A stretch of 34,047 nt of DNA, taken from an uncultured Bacteroidales bacterium (GTDB lineage Bacteria > Bacteroidota > Bacteroidia > Bacteroidales > Bacteroidaceae). The notes beneath the pieces are model-generated. The model did not search any database and had not been told where the DNA came from. It worked only from the letters and a program-made list of their open reading frames with translations. The stretch spans positions 1-34,047 of the forward strand of contig CALCHR010000127.1 of NCBI GenBank assembly GCA_937901185.1, written 5' to 3'. The translations under genes were made by a program, and so were the position numbers. Numbering within the stretch: the stretch's first letter is position 1; every line of letters starts with the position of its first letter. This document shows positions 15,876-24,264 of the stretch, one piece after another.

Positions 15876-15915
15876 AAAACAAAAGAGCACCTACAGCCAA
15901 AAACCGTAGGTGCTC
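15876..15915 (-). terminator. Intrinsic terminator of the Wzc-like kinase gene
   Basis: GAGCACCTAC pairs with GTAGGTGCTC and is followed on the minus strand by TTTTGTTTT. Confidence 0.85.
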
Positions 15916-15937
15916 CTTTATATAATAGGTATTTCTT

Positions 15938-18364
15938 CTATTTCTTAGACTTGAGAGGATTTACCTTACCCAACAAGCCTTTCTTCTTCTTGCGCTCAGG
16001 TCCATAACCATAGCCGTAGCCATAACCGTAGCCGTAACCATAGCCGTAGCCATAACCGTAACTACGGGCTTTAACATCGGAGTCGTTAAGCACGATGCAC
16101 AAGTTGCGGAACTTCTTGGCGGTGTACATCTTCTGCAACTCTGTCAAGAACTCGCGCTCCTGAACACCGACACGAATAACGTAGAGCGTCACATCGGCTA
16201 CACGACCGATAATGCTGGCGTCGGCCACAGAAAGAATAGGCGTGGTGTCGATAATGATATAATCATACATTTCTCTCAGACGTACCATCAACTCATCAAA
16301 CTTGGCTGACATCAAAAGTTCTGAGGGGTTAGGTGGAATCTTACCAGCAGGCAAGAAGTCTACGCCTAAGGCCACTTTATCTTTGAGAATCAGAGATTCA
16401 ATGTCGAGTGTGTTCTCTTCGTCTACCAAATAGGCAGTAAGACCTGCAGAATGGCCAAACACCTTACTCAAAGAGCGCTTACGGATGTCGCCATCGACAA
16501 GCAGAACGCGCTTACTTGCCAAGCCTTGTACGGCTGAAAGATTTCGAGAAATGAAACTCTTACCTTGCGACGGAGTGGTAGAAGTTATCACAAAGACTTT
16601 TGCACTATGCATTACAAAGTTCAAGCCGTAACGCAGCACACGGAAAGCTTCTGTTACTGAATCGTTTGAACCATCGGCCTTAGTTACCACATCTGTTTCA
16701 GTAGCTCCCAACCAGTGGGGAACTTCACCTACCATAGGAATGGTAGTATATTTTTCTATATCTTTCTTACCGGAAACTGTGATATCAAACACCAGTCTGA
16801 GCCAAAGAATAAGTGCGGGAATCAATAAGCCTATTACAAATGCCACGAGCAAGATAAAACCAGTTCGCGGACTGATTGGAGTGTTGCTACCAATAGGCTC
16901 TTCTACGAGACGCACATTGGCTTCGTTGATAGCCAACTGCAAAGCTACTTCCTCTCGCTTATTGAGCAAGTAAGTATAGAGGGCATTGTACAATTCTTGC
17001 TTACGAACAATATCCAGAGACTCTTTTTCTTTCTCGGGAACCTTTCCTACCTGGCCGGCAATGAAGCGTTCATTGTTGCGAGCCTCCTTCAATTCCACCT
17101 CAACAGTCTTGGAATAATTCTTCAAAGAAGCGAGAATCACTTCCTTCTGTACTTCCAACTGCTTAGTCAAATCGCGGATTGTAGGCGACTCGGCAGAAGC
17201 GCTCTCCAAATAAGAATTGCGCAGCATCAACATCTTGTTGAACTCCTGAATCTGATTTGAGATAGAAACTGTTCCCAATCCGGCAAGAGCAGGTATCGGG
17301 GCATCTTTCTTGGTTTGGTCAGAGAGATATTCTTCAAGGTACTGCAAAACAACCAACTGTGTTTCCAGTTCCAAGGCATGTTTACGAGCGGCGCTACCTT
17401 CACTTAAGAAGAGACTTGCGCTTTGGCTAAAGTCTACAATGTTGTTGCGCTGCTTGAAGTCGGCCAAAGAAGTTTCTACGAGATTCAAGTCACGGCCGAT
17501 CAAGTCCAAACGAGCATCGATAAAGGTAGCAGTGTTCAGAGCTACACGATTCTTGTTAGACACAACGTCCAGCTTATAAGCATTGTAAACCTCATTCAAA
17601 ATATCCTCAGCACGCTTGTAGTTGGCATCTTGACATGTAAGAACTACGAGCGAGCAATCCTTATCGTACTCTGAAGCTGTAACTTTTGCTTTACACATGT
17701 TACCAGCCATGCGATTAGAAACGCGAGACACTTGCACTTCCTTATTTCTGGGGAAGCCAACAAATGTTTCTCCGGTTTCCACCTTCAAAGTTCCGGCTGG
17801 TGTCTTTACAACTTCGCCAAACTTCACAACCTGACTACCTTCACGCTCTTTTCCTTTGGCTACAAAACCTGAAAGGCGGCAAGTATTGTCATCTATCAGT
17901 TCTACAACAAAAGAGACAGGATACTTAAACTCTTCCAAAAACTCTACAGAGAATGGTCTGTTGTTGTAAAGAACTGTGGGGCGAAGTCTTGCTGTTGTAG
18001 AATAGCTCACATCCAGATTAAGAGTATCAGCCACTCGTTCCATCAAACGGCTGGATGTCAGCACAAACATTTCGTTCTGCAGATTGTCACCCACACTGAC
18101 GCCATTCAGTTCAAGCAACGTACTCATGTTGCCGCGACCACGGCTGCCATAGCCGCCTTCTGAATCTTCAAAAAGCATTACGGCCTGGCGTTTGTACACC
18201 TCAGGCTGGATTTGTGCATAGAAGAAACCTAAGCCGACACAAACTAGCACGGACAAGACAAACCAATACCAGTTGTCCAAGAAAATACGATAACACTGTT
18301 TCAGTAAAGGAATCAATTGGATTTCCTCAGTCTTCTCTTCGTTCTGTATATTTACATTTTCCAT
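15938..18364 (-). CDS. Wzc-like polysaccharide co-polymerase and tyrosine autokinase
   Basis: An 808-residue inner-membrane protein. TM1 is near residues 31-52 (NWYWFVLSVLVCVGLGFFYA) and is followed by a Wzz-type periplasmic region with long coiled-coil helices (about 250-480). TM2 is near 505-530. The cytosolic BY-kinase domain follows: RVLRYGLNFV, Walker A TTPSQGKSF, Walker A' VLLVDGDIRK and Walker B YIIIDTTP. The tail is ten Tyr-Gly pairs (769-788) followed by a Lys-rich end. Such kinases polymerise or export capsule and exopolysaccharide, with chain length set by phosphorylation of the C-terminal tyrosines. It is a single gene: no wza-like export protein, polymerase, flippase or glycosyltransferase adjoins it. 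It could work with the ugd gene about 5 kb away. Confidence 0.93.
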   Translation of the reverse strand: MENVNIQNEEKTEEIQLIPLLKQCYRIFLDNWYWFVLSVLVCVGLGFFYAQIQPEVYKRQAVMLFEDSEGGYGSRGRGNMSTLLELNGVSVGDNLQNEMFVLTSSRLMERVADTLNLDVSYSTTARLRPTVLYNNRPFSVEFLEEFKYPVSFVVELIDDNTCRLSGFVAKGKEREGSQVVKFGEVVKTPAGTLKVETGETFVGFPRNKEVQVSRVSNRMAGNMCKAKVTASEYDKDCSLVVLTCQDANYKRAEDILNEVYNAYKLDVVSNKNRVALNTATFIDARLDLIGRDLNLVETSLADFKQRNNIVDFSQSASLFLSEGSAARKHALELETQLVVLQYLEEYLSDQTKKDAPIPALAGLGTVSISNQIQEFNKMLMLRNSYLESASAESPTIRDLTKQLEVQKEVILASLKNYSKTVEVELKEARNNERFIAGQVGKVPEKEKESLDIVRKQELYNALYTYLLNKREEVALQLAINEANVRLVEEPIGSNTPISPRTGFILLVAFVIGLLIPALILWLRLVFDITVSGKKDIEKYTTIPMVGEVPHWLGATETDVVTKADGSNDSVTEAFRVLRYGLNFVMHSAKVFVITSTTPSQGKSFISRNLSAVQGLASKRVLLVDGDIRKRSLSKVFGHSAGLTAYLVDEENTLDIESLILKDKVALGVDFLPAGKIPPNPSELLMSAKFDELMVRLREMYDYIIIDTTPILSVADASIIGRVADVTLYVIRVGVQEREFLTELQKMYTAKKFRNLCIVLNDSDVKARSYGYGYGYGYGYGYGYGYGYGPERKKKKGLLGKVNPLKSKK
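16001..16060 (-). repeat. In-frame hexanucleotide repeat encoding (Tyr-Gly)10
   Basis: Ten imperfect copies of TA(C/T)GG(N) encode an unbroken Tyr-Gly run, the autophosphorylated tail of the kinase. Codons alternate between TAC/TAT and GGC/GGT, so the run is not a pure microsatellite, but in-frame gain or loss of six-base units is plausible. Confidence 0.9.
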
Positions 18365-18427
18365 AAAGAATAATTTTTCTATTTAGAAAGTTACTACGTC
18401 CACGACATAGTAGGATAAGATTGCCTA

Positions 18428-18435
18428 CAAAGTTA
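18428..18435 (-). promoter_or_regulatory. Promoter -7 box of the Wzc-like gene
   Basis: TAACTTTG on the minus strand, with a leader near 60 bases. No clear upstream TTTG at the normal distance. Confidence 0.55.
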
Positions 18436-18549
18436 CAATTTTTTTCTAAGAGGGTATGAATTTCTTCTTATTTTTATAAAAAAGTGACATATTAGAGGGG
18501 TCGCAGAAATAAATTAAGTATTAAATTTTCTTAATACACATTTTTATTG

Positions 18550-18557
18550 TAGCTTTG
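18550..18557 (+). promoter_or_regulatory. Promoter -7 box of ansA, almost touching the start codon
   Basis: TAGCTTTGC matches TAnnTTTG and ends five bases before the ATG at 18563. Transcription would begin at or next to the start codon, so the message is predicted to be leaderless or nearly so. Confidence 0.55.
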
Positions 18558-18562
18558 CAGAT

Positions 18563-19615
18563 ATGAAAAAGGCACATACTCCTTCCATTTTGATAATCTA
18601 TACCGGAGGCACTATCGGGATGATAGAAAATCCGGAAACTGGTGCGCTTGAAAACTTTGATTTTGAGCATTTCAAGCACCATGTTCCGGAACTGAAACGC
18701 TTCAACTACAAGATTGATGCGCTTACCTTTGACCCCCCCATAGACTCAAGTGATATGGAGCCAAGCTATTGGATAAAAATGGCTCGTATCATCAGCGACA
18801 ACTACGACAACTACGATGGTTTTGTAATGCTGCACGGAACGGACACTATGGCCTACACAGCTTCAGCCTTAAGTTTCATGCTTGAGAATCTGAGTAAGCC
18901 GGTCATCATTACCGGTTCACAGCTCCCCATAGGCCAGTTGCGCACAGATGGTAAAGAAAACCTGCTTACATCCATAGAGATTGCGGCAGCTGTTAATTCC
19001 AAAGGAGAGCCAATGGTGCCTGAGGTTTGCATTTTCTTTGAGAGCAAACTGACCAGAGGCAATCGCACCACAAAGATTAACACAGAAGGCTTTAATGCTT
19101 TCCGTTCTTATAATTTTCCTCCTCTTGCCAATGCCGGAATTCATATAATCTATGACACGCATCTTATCCGCCGGCCGGCAGCTCATGAGAAATTCAAGGT
19201 ACACTATCTTCTTGACAACAATGTCGTTATCCTCACACTCTTCCCCGGCATCCGCGAAGAGGTGGTAGATGCTATCATCAACACGAAAGGCTTGAAGGCT
19301 ATCATTCTTAAGACTTTCGGTTCTGGAAATGCGCCGCAGCGTCCTTGGCTATTTGAGCGCTTGAAACGCCTCAACGAGCAGGGCATTATTGTTGTCAACA
19401 TCACACAGTGTTCCAAAGGTTCTGTAGAAATGGGACGCTACGAAACCGGATTGCAACTTTTGCAAGCCGGTGTGCTCAATGGCTACGACTGCACGCTTGA
19501 GAGCATGGTTACCAAGTTGATGTTCTTGCTTGGCCACGAGTATTCCAAGGAGCGCATCATAGAGTTGATGCACACCAGCATAGCCGGAGAAATTACACGC
19601 TCAGAAGAAATCTGA
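18563..19615 (+). CDS. ansA: Type I (cytosolic) L-asparaginase
   Basis: A 350-residue protein without a signal peptide. It opens with the asparaginase signature IYTGGTIGM (catalytic-type Thr14 region) and has LHGTDTMAYTASALSFML with the second active-site Thr93-Asp94 pair, then VIITGSQLPIGQLRTDGKEN and the C-terminal ITQCSKGSVEMGRYETG. It hydrolyses asparagine to aspartate and ammonia. Length matches E. coli AnsA. It is followed 21 bases later by the binding-protein gene, so the transporter pair may be read from the same promoter, an odd functional mix. Assignment is secure. Confidence 0.96.
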   Translation: MKKAHTPSILIIYTGGTIGMIENPETGALENFDFEHFKHHVPELKRFNYKIDALTFDPPIDSSDMEPSYWIKMARIISDNYDNYDGFVMLHGTDTMAYTASALSFMLENLSKPVIITGSQLPIGQLRTDGKENLLTSIEIAAAVNSKGEPMVPEVCIFFESKLTRGNRTTKINTEGFNAFRSYNFPPLANAGIHIIYDTHLIRRPAAHEKFKVHYLLDNNVVILTLFPGIREEVVDAIINTKGLKAIILKTFGSGNAPQRPWLFERLKRLNEQGIIVVNITQCSKGSVEMGRYETGLQLLQAGVLNGYDCTLESMVTKLMFLLGHEYSKERIIELMHTSIAGEITRSEEI

Positions 19616-19636
19616 CACCTCCAGAGCTTTCCCATC

Positions 19637-20761
19637 ATGCCACGCTTGTTGTCATACTTTTTAGCTTTGCTTATATGTAGTAGCCTATTGAGTTGCAAGC
19701 AACGCACCACCGCTTCATTGCCGGCGACAGATAGTTTAGCTTTCTCATACGCCTCTCTGTTACACATCACACGCACCGACAGCTACGCCGTAGCCGTTGT
19801 GCGCGATGCTTGGAATCCGCAGCGAACCCTCCAACGCTACTTACTTCTCCCCCACAACGCTCCCGCCCCGCCCCATATACATGAGGCCACCATTGTACGC
19901 ATACCATTGCAGCGTGCCGTTGCTTTTTCTTCTATACACGCTTCCCTATTTGCCGAACTTGGCAAAAGCAACCATCTCTGTGGCCTATGCGATGTGCCCT
20001 ACCTTTACAACTCTGAACTGCGTAAACGCTTAGAAAATGGTTTGCTGACCGACATGGGGGCAGCCATGACTCCTAACATCGAGCTCATTGCTGCGGCAAA
20101 GCCCGATGCTCTATTTGTATCTCCATTTGAGAATGCCGGACACGGACAGATAGCCCGCCTGGGAATTCCTATTATAGAATGTGCCGACTATATGGAAACC
20201 TCTCCATTGGGCCGCGCAGAGTGGATGCGTTTCTATGGTCTGTTATTCGGCTGTGAGGCGAAAGCCGACTCTCTATTCTCCGAGATAGAAAAAGAATACT
20301 TGGCCCTGAGCAAAATAGGAAAAGAGCAACCCGTAAAGCCTAAGTTGCTTTGCGACACAAAGAGTGGCTCCGCATGGTACGTTCCCGGGGGTAACAGCAC
20401 ACTGGGACAGATTTTTTCAGACGCCGGTGCCGACTATCTCTTTGCCCACAAAAGAGAAAGCGGCTCGGTCTGCTTATCCTTTGAGCATGTCTACCGGCAA
20501 GCCCATGATGCAGATATATGGCTCATCAAGTACGGAGCCAAGGAGCCTCTCACCTACGAGTCGCTCAGCGCCGATTTCAAATCCTACGAAGCCTTCAAGC
20601 CTTGGAAAAGTCGCAACATCTATGCCTGCAACACGTTCCATGTGCCCTACTATGAGGAAACGCCTTTCCACCCGGAGCGTCTGCTGCGCAACTTAATTCA
20701 TATCTTTCACCCACAGCTGCTGCCGGACAACACCCATCACTACTACCAACCAATAGAGTAG
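19637..20761 (+). CDS. ABC transporter substrate-binding lipoprotein, B12/iron-siderophore type
   Basis: A 374-residue lipoprotein (lipobox LLSC, Cys20) of the cluster A-II (BtuF/FhuD) class. After an N-terminal region there is PLQRAVAFSSIHASLFAELG, IELIAAAKPDALFVSPFENA, the hinge helix region, WYVPGGNSTLGQIFSDAGAD and AFKPWKSRNIYACNTFHVPY. These are the usual two lobes joined by a long helix that bind cobalamin or a ferric siderophore and deliver it to a FecCD permease. Four bases separate it from the permease gene. The true ligand cannot be read from sequence; B12 (btuF-like) is one option. Confidence 0.88.
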   Translation: MPRLLSYFLALLICSSLLSCKQRTTASLPATDSLAFSYASLLHITRTDSYAVAVVRDAWNPQRTLQRYLLLPHNAPAPPHIHEATIVRIPLQRAVAFSSIHASLFAELGKSNHLCGLCDVPYLYNSELRKRLENGLLTDMGAAMTPNIELIAAAKPDALFVSPFENAGHGQIARLGIPIIECADYMETSPLGRAEWMRFYGLLFGCEAKADSLFSEIEKEYLALSKIGKEQPVKPKLLCDTKSGSAWYVPGGNSTLGQIFSDAGADYLFAHKRESGSVCLSFEHVYRQAHDADIWLIKYGAKEPLTYESLSADFKSYEAFKPWKSRNIYACNTFHVPYYEETPFHPERLLRNLIHIFHPQLLPDNTHHYYQPIE

Positions 20762-20765
20762 ACTT

Positions 20766-21788
20766 ATGAAGAGCAACTTACGACTGACGATAGGCTACCT
20801 CATTCCGCTATCCCTATTGCTACTGCTCGCTGCAGCGGCTTTACTGACCGGCAGCATTTCTTTAACCCCGGAAGAAGTTTGGCAAAGCCTGTTTCATAGC
20901 GGGGGCAACAACCATGAGATAGCAGAGTTTGTGGTCGTCGAAACACGCCTGCCGCGTATGCTGACCGCCATTTTCTCCGGTGCGGCATTGGCCATCGCCG
21001 GACTCCTGATGCAGAATATTTTTTCAAACCCTCTTGCTGACCCTTCTATTCTGGGCGTCAATTCCGGCGCAGGCTTAGGCGTGGCTATCGTCATGCTACT
21101 GCTCGGAGGAAGCGCCACGGCCGGCGGTTTCTCATGCTCAGGCTATTTTCTTATCACGGCTGCAGCGTTTATCGGCGCTGTTATCGTAATCCTTCTACTG
21201 CTGATTTGCTCATCCCTGCTGCGCGGCCGTTTGCCGCTACTCATTGCCGGCGTGATGATTAGCTTTATAGCCTCGTCTGTCATAGCTTTACTCAACTTCC
21301 ATGCCACGGCTCAAGGCGTGCGGTCCTATATGATTTGGGGACTGGGCGACTTTGGCGGGGTATCCACCTCACAGATTGCGGGCTACATAGCCTCGCTCTC
21401 TTGCGGACTGCTGCTTGCCTGGCTCATGGCCAAACCTCTCAACGTGATGCAACTCGGCGCCGACTATGCCGCCAATCTTGGCGTGCGGGTGCAGTTTATA
21501 CGCACAACAGCCCTTTTGCTCACAGGCTTACTGACCGCTATTGTCACAGCTTTCTGTGGCCCCATTTCTTTCATCGGTTTGGCTGTGCCCCATGCCGCAC
21601 GGCTCTTGCTCCGCACGGCCGACCATCGCCATCTCATCCCGACTTCTATCCTTTGGGGAGGCGTTATCGCTCTTTTCTGCAACGTCGCAGCCTATCTGCC
21701 AAGCGATGGCAGCGTGCTTCCTCTCAACGCATTGACACCCCTCATAGGCGCTCCCGTCGTCCTACTTATCCTTTTCCGAAGAAAATAA
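20766..21788 (+). CDS. FecCD-family ABC transporter permease (BtuC/FecC type)
   Basis: A 340-residue integral membrane protein with about ten hydrophobic segments. Family signatures are VVETRLPRMLTAIFSGAALA, LLMQNIFSNPLADPSILGVN followed by SGAGLG, WGLGDFGGVS, and the ATPase-coupling loop CGPISFIGLAVPHAARLLLR. It forms the channel for cobalamin or iron-chelate uptake with the preceding binding protein. The ATPase subunit that such pairs need is not next to it: the frame ends at 21788 and is followed by palindromic repeats and a convergent gene. It must therefore be elsewhere, or the system uses a shared ATPase (inference). Confidence 0.95.
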   Translation: MKSNLRLTIGYLIPLSLLLLLAAAALLTGSISLTPEEVWQSLFHSGGNNHEIAEFVVVETRLPRMLTAIFSGAALAIAGLLMQNIFSNPLADPSILGVNSGAGLGVAIVMLLLGGSATAGGFSCSGYFLITAAAFIGAVIVILLLLICSSLLRGRLPLLIAGVMISFIASSVIALLNFHATAQGVRSYMIWGLGDFGGVSTSQIAGYIASLSCGLLLAWLMAKPLNVMQLGADYAANLGVRVQFIRTTALLLTGLLTAIVTAFCGPISFIGLAVPHAARLLLRTADHRHLIPTSILWGGVIALFCNVAAYLPSDGSVLPLNALTPLIGAPVVLLILFRRK

Positions 21789-21820
21789 GTTTACCGCACA
21801 GCACGAAAGTCTTAAAATAA

Positions 21821-21890
21821 AAAAGTTTCATGCGCTTGAAACTTTTGTGTCATGCGCTTGAAATTTTTGTGTCAAGCGCTTGAAACTTTT
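21821..21890 (+). repeat. Three tandem 22-bp palindromic units, first one a terminator
   Basis: AAAAGTTTCATGCGCTTGAA begins the first of three units with period about 22-23 bases. The unit core is TCA(A/T)GCGCTTGAAA, near the perfect palindrome TTTCAAGCGCTTGAAA. The first copy forms AAAAGTTTCA/TGAAACTTTT with a six-base loop and a T run, ideal for ending the btuF-btuC transcript. Units two and three differ by one or two bases. TTTTCAAGCGCTTACAAAA in repeat copy A resembles it. Confidence 0.85.
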
Positions 21891-21978
21891 CCAAGAAAAC
21901 ATCTCGCCATCGCTTTTAAGCCTCATTAAAATTCTGATAAAGAGCTAATAAAGAGCGAGGCTATGCGGAGCGAAGATA

Positions 21979-22074
21979 ATGGTTTACACCGTAAGACGCC
22001 AAGAGGCATACCTGCTTGCATGGGTGCAGACATTCGACCGTCTAAAAAGCAAAAGCACCGAAGGCGGCAATTAG
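21979..22074 (+). CDS. Possible 31-residue small ORF
   Basis: ATG at 21979 to TAG at 22072-22074 encodes MVYTVRRQEAYLLAWVQTFD and then RLKSKSTEGGN. It is amphipathic and rich in Arg/Lys and aromatic residues, and is preceded by a purine-rich GGAGCGAAG. It ends within the left arm of the opposite-strand terminator. Its composition looks protein-like, but there is no homology I can name and no promoter box. It may be noise. Confidence 0.2.
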   Translation: MVYTVRRQEAYLLAWVQTFDRLKSKSTEGGN

Positions 22075-22109
22075 GATTACTATGTCCAGATAACCATTCC
22101 TTCGGTGCT
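22043..22109 (-). terminator. Terminator of the exported-protein pair
   Basis: On the minus strand AGCACCGAAGG pairs perfectly (11 pairs) with CCTTCGGTGCT across a 34-base loop and is followed by TTTGCTTTTT. Confidence 0.75.
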
Positions 22110-22179
22110 CTATTTAGAAAGACTGCACCAGCAGTTTTTATTTATCGGCAACAGGCTGCTATTCCATTCGGCCTACGGC

Positions 22180-22554
22180 TTACTTGGGGATATTGAAGAG
22201 AAGCGTGTCGCCCATACTTGTTCCAACGCCGTTAATGGCATAAGCTACGGCAAAATATTCTCCGGGCAAGAGGCCTTCCACGTTTACCTGAAACACGTCT
22301 TCTTCATCCTCTGAAAGAAGGTCGAGGCGCAGGGTGTCATTGCCACATCTGAATCCTTTTTTGAGGACCCTACTGTTTGGCGAAGCATCTACGCTTCCGG
22401 TCAACAGGCACTGACCTTCTTCCACCACGGCAGAGAGTGTGCGCACAGTGGGAGCAAAAGGCTGCTCGCCACTTCGATCTTCAGGATTACAGGCTGCGAG
22501 GGCAAGCGATAGGAATATACCCCAGATAAATCGGTTCATAGTTTTGGTAGTCAT
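22180..22554 (-). CDS. Small exported lipoprotein of unknown function
   Basis: A 124-residue lipoprotein (signal and lipobox LAAC, Cys22; a second in-frame ATG at 22539 is also possible). After an acidic NPEDRSGEQ linker the sequence is beta-rich: VEEGQCLLTGSVDASPNSRV, KKGFRCGNDTLRLDLL and VNVEGLLPGEYFAVAYAING. The LLPGEYFAVAYAINGVGTS block resembles a fibronectin type III-like strand pair (LxPGTxYxVRAYAxN), common in Bacteroidales surface lipoproteins. It lies 18 bases after the larger exported protein and shares its terminator. No specific function is recognised. Confidence 0.75.
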   Translation of the reverse strand: MTTKTMNRFIWGIFLSLALAACNPEDRSGEQPFAPTVRTLSAVVEEGQCLLTGSVDASPNSRVLKKGFRCGNDTLRLDLLSEDEEDVFQVNVEGLLPGEYFAVAYAINGVGTSMGDTLLFNIPK

Positions 22555-22572
22555 CTATTGACTGTAAGAGGT

Positions 22573-24198
22573 CTATTTTATTTTCAGAATCTTCTTTCCA
22601 TCTACGACATAGAGTCCGCCCGGTAAATTTTCTGTTTTTGGAGCGGCCATCTTCACCCCGGCGATAGAATATATGTTCTTAGCCATGGCCGAGGGAGCCA
22701 CAAGGCCTTCGACAGAAGTTGGTGCATTCTTGTAGGTAGCCTCTACGGCTGCGCTATGGTCTATACCGTCCTTGAATTGCGCTCCGGCCAGTTTTACAAC
22801 CACCGTCTCTGCGCTGCGAGCCTCCTCCGGCACTGCTACCAACAAGATGTACGCCCCTTCAAAGTCGGGGTCGGATTCTTTGGTAAAGGCCTCCACGACA
22901 ACCGTGTTGGTCTGCTGCTCCTGCGTACATTCAAAGGCTATACCTTGATGAATAATTTTTTCATAGTCGGTCACCCAGATTTCCAAAGCTTCCACTTGGG
23001 CCAACGAAGTTCCTGCTACCGGAGAAAATTCGCTTACAATGTCAGCGTGAACCTCTTCGTAGGGCATTGTGAAACTATAAGAGCCCATGGTTGCAACATC
23101 GGGATTATAGGTATAGTTGCCGGCTGCATCGCACACATTTTCCAGTTGCAAATAGATTTGCTCGTAGCTATTGCCGGAAGAGAGCATATCCTGCGGGCGG
23201 CGCAACTTTTCCGACAAGTCCACCAATACGGTATTTCCTTCCACCGTGTAGGGCACACTTTCATTATACAAATCGCTGCTGCCACGGTCTGTATTTCCAT
23301 ATGTCAGTTTCAGCCTGGCCTCTTCTTGGCGTCCTTCGGTACTTTGCAGTTCTCCGTCAAACACAAATTTGAGCAGAGAGCCTTTGTCTCCTTTTATCCA
23401 ATAGGACAAGAACTTCCCATTTTCTATACCCTCTGCTGAAACGAAGCAAACGGGTTTTTCTGCGCTCAGGAAACTTAGTTCCAGCGTGCCGTCAGTGCCA
23501 TAGATTACCGAGGCATTGTTTGCAGCCTTGATACCTTTGATACGCACCTTGAAAGTGTCTCCGGCTTTCAGCAATCCGCTTTGCAGGAAGTCCATCACCT
23601 CCAACTTAGCATCGAGCATCAAGTTGGCACCCTGTATGTTAAGGCTGATTTCTTTCTGCTGCTCTCCTACAAGTAGTTCTGCGCCATCGGCCACTACGGC
23701 CTTATTGAAAGACACCACGATGCTACCACCTTTGGCCACGCTATAAGCTGTGCCTTGCTCGGGAGTAACACGTTCCAGTTTGACCGTAGGGTTCTCTTCC
23801 ATAACGAGCTTACAGGTGCCGGAGTTCATACAGAACGAAGCAGAGAAGAAGTATTTTCTTCCGCTGACCACATTGATGTCATAGCTTTCCTTGCCGTTGG
23901 GCAGAAAGGAGTGCATGTAATCGATGGGGCGGGTAAATTCTGCATCCTGATAGGGCATCATCAAGCAGCCGCTGGTAGCTATCACGGTGAGCATACCGCT
24001 TTTGGGAGCCACAAAGTAGCCTTGATAGTCTGAAAAGTCGTCTGCCAGTTGATATTCTTTGTCCAATTCCATTTTCCCAAAGTCTACCACATCTCCGATG
24101 CCGGCATTAGCATTGAGCGCTCCCAAGAAAAACAAAATATTGCTAAGCACAAGAATAGAGATTGTGCTTCTGATTTTTGACAAGTAGATTTTTTCCAT
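22573..24198 (-). CDS. Large exported beta-rich protein with Bacteroidales-type C-terminal tail
   Basis: I start at the ATG at 24198 (541 residues, MEKIYLSKIRSTISILVLSN, a signal peptide ending near NANA). The longer frame to 24333 would cross the promoter. The body is beta-rich with Ig-like repeats (for example SIVVSFNKAVVADGAELLVG and LELSFLSAEKPVCFVSAEGI) and no visible catalytic motif. The end, NIYSIAGVKMAAPKTENLPG followed by GLYVVDGKKILKIK, is the short C-terminal motif seen in many Prevotella/Bacteroidales secreted proteins, of uncertain sorting role. It probably works with the small lipoprotein 18 bases downstream (surface adhesion or binding, inference). No family is recognised with confidence. 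Confidence 0.75.
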   Translation of the reverse strand: MEKIYLSKIRSTISILVLSNILFFLGALNANAGIGDVVDFGKMELDKEYQLADDFSDYQGYFVAPKSGMLTVIATSGCLMMPYQDAEFTRPIDYMHSFLPNGKESYDINVVSGRKYFFSASFCMNSGTCKLVMEENPTVKLERVTPEQGTAYSVAKGGSIVVSFNKAVVADGAELLVGEQQKEISLNIQGANLMLDAKLEVMDFLQSGLLKAGDTFKVRIKGIKAANNASVIYGTDGTLELSFLSAEKPVCFVSAEGIENGKFLSYWIKGDKGSLLKFVFDGELQSTEGRQEEARLKLTYGNTDRGSSDLYNESVPYTVEGNTVLVDLSEKLRRPQDMLSSGNSYEQIYLQLENVCDAAGNYTYNPDVATMGSYSFTMPYEEVHADIVSEFSPVAGTSLAQVEALEIWVTDYEKIIHQGIAFECTQEQQTNTVVVEAFTKESDPDFEGAYILLVAVPEEARSAETVVVKLAGAQFKDGIDHSAAVEATYKNAPTSVEGLVAPSAMAKNIYSIAGVKMAAPKTENLPGGLYVVDGKKILKIK

Positions 24199-24234
24199 AA
24201 GCTTATATTTATATATATGTGTGTTTGGTGGGTG

Positions 24235-24264
24235 CAAATGTAAGTATAAAATCCAAGACTTCAA
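24235..24264 (-). promoter_or_regulatory. Promoter of the exported-protein pair
   Basis: On the minus strand TTG (24264-24262), 19 bases, then TACATTTG (24242-24235). The leader is about 35 bases. It supports the start at 24198. Confidence 0.75.

Larger units (their letters stand above)
21789..22179. other. Convergent gap with tandem palindromes and long-loop terminator
   Basis: The gap holds three tandem palindromes (21821-21890), an unremarkable stretch, a possible 31-codon ORF (21979-22074) and the terminator of the minus-strand pair (22043-22109). The expected ABC ATPase gene is absent. Confidence 0.6.

Noticed and set aside
21821..21890. Triple palindrome considered as a mini CRISPR or phage attachment site
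   Set aside because: Units are contiguous without spacers and no integrase or tRNA lies nearby.
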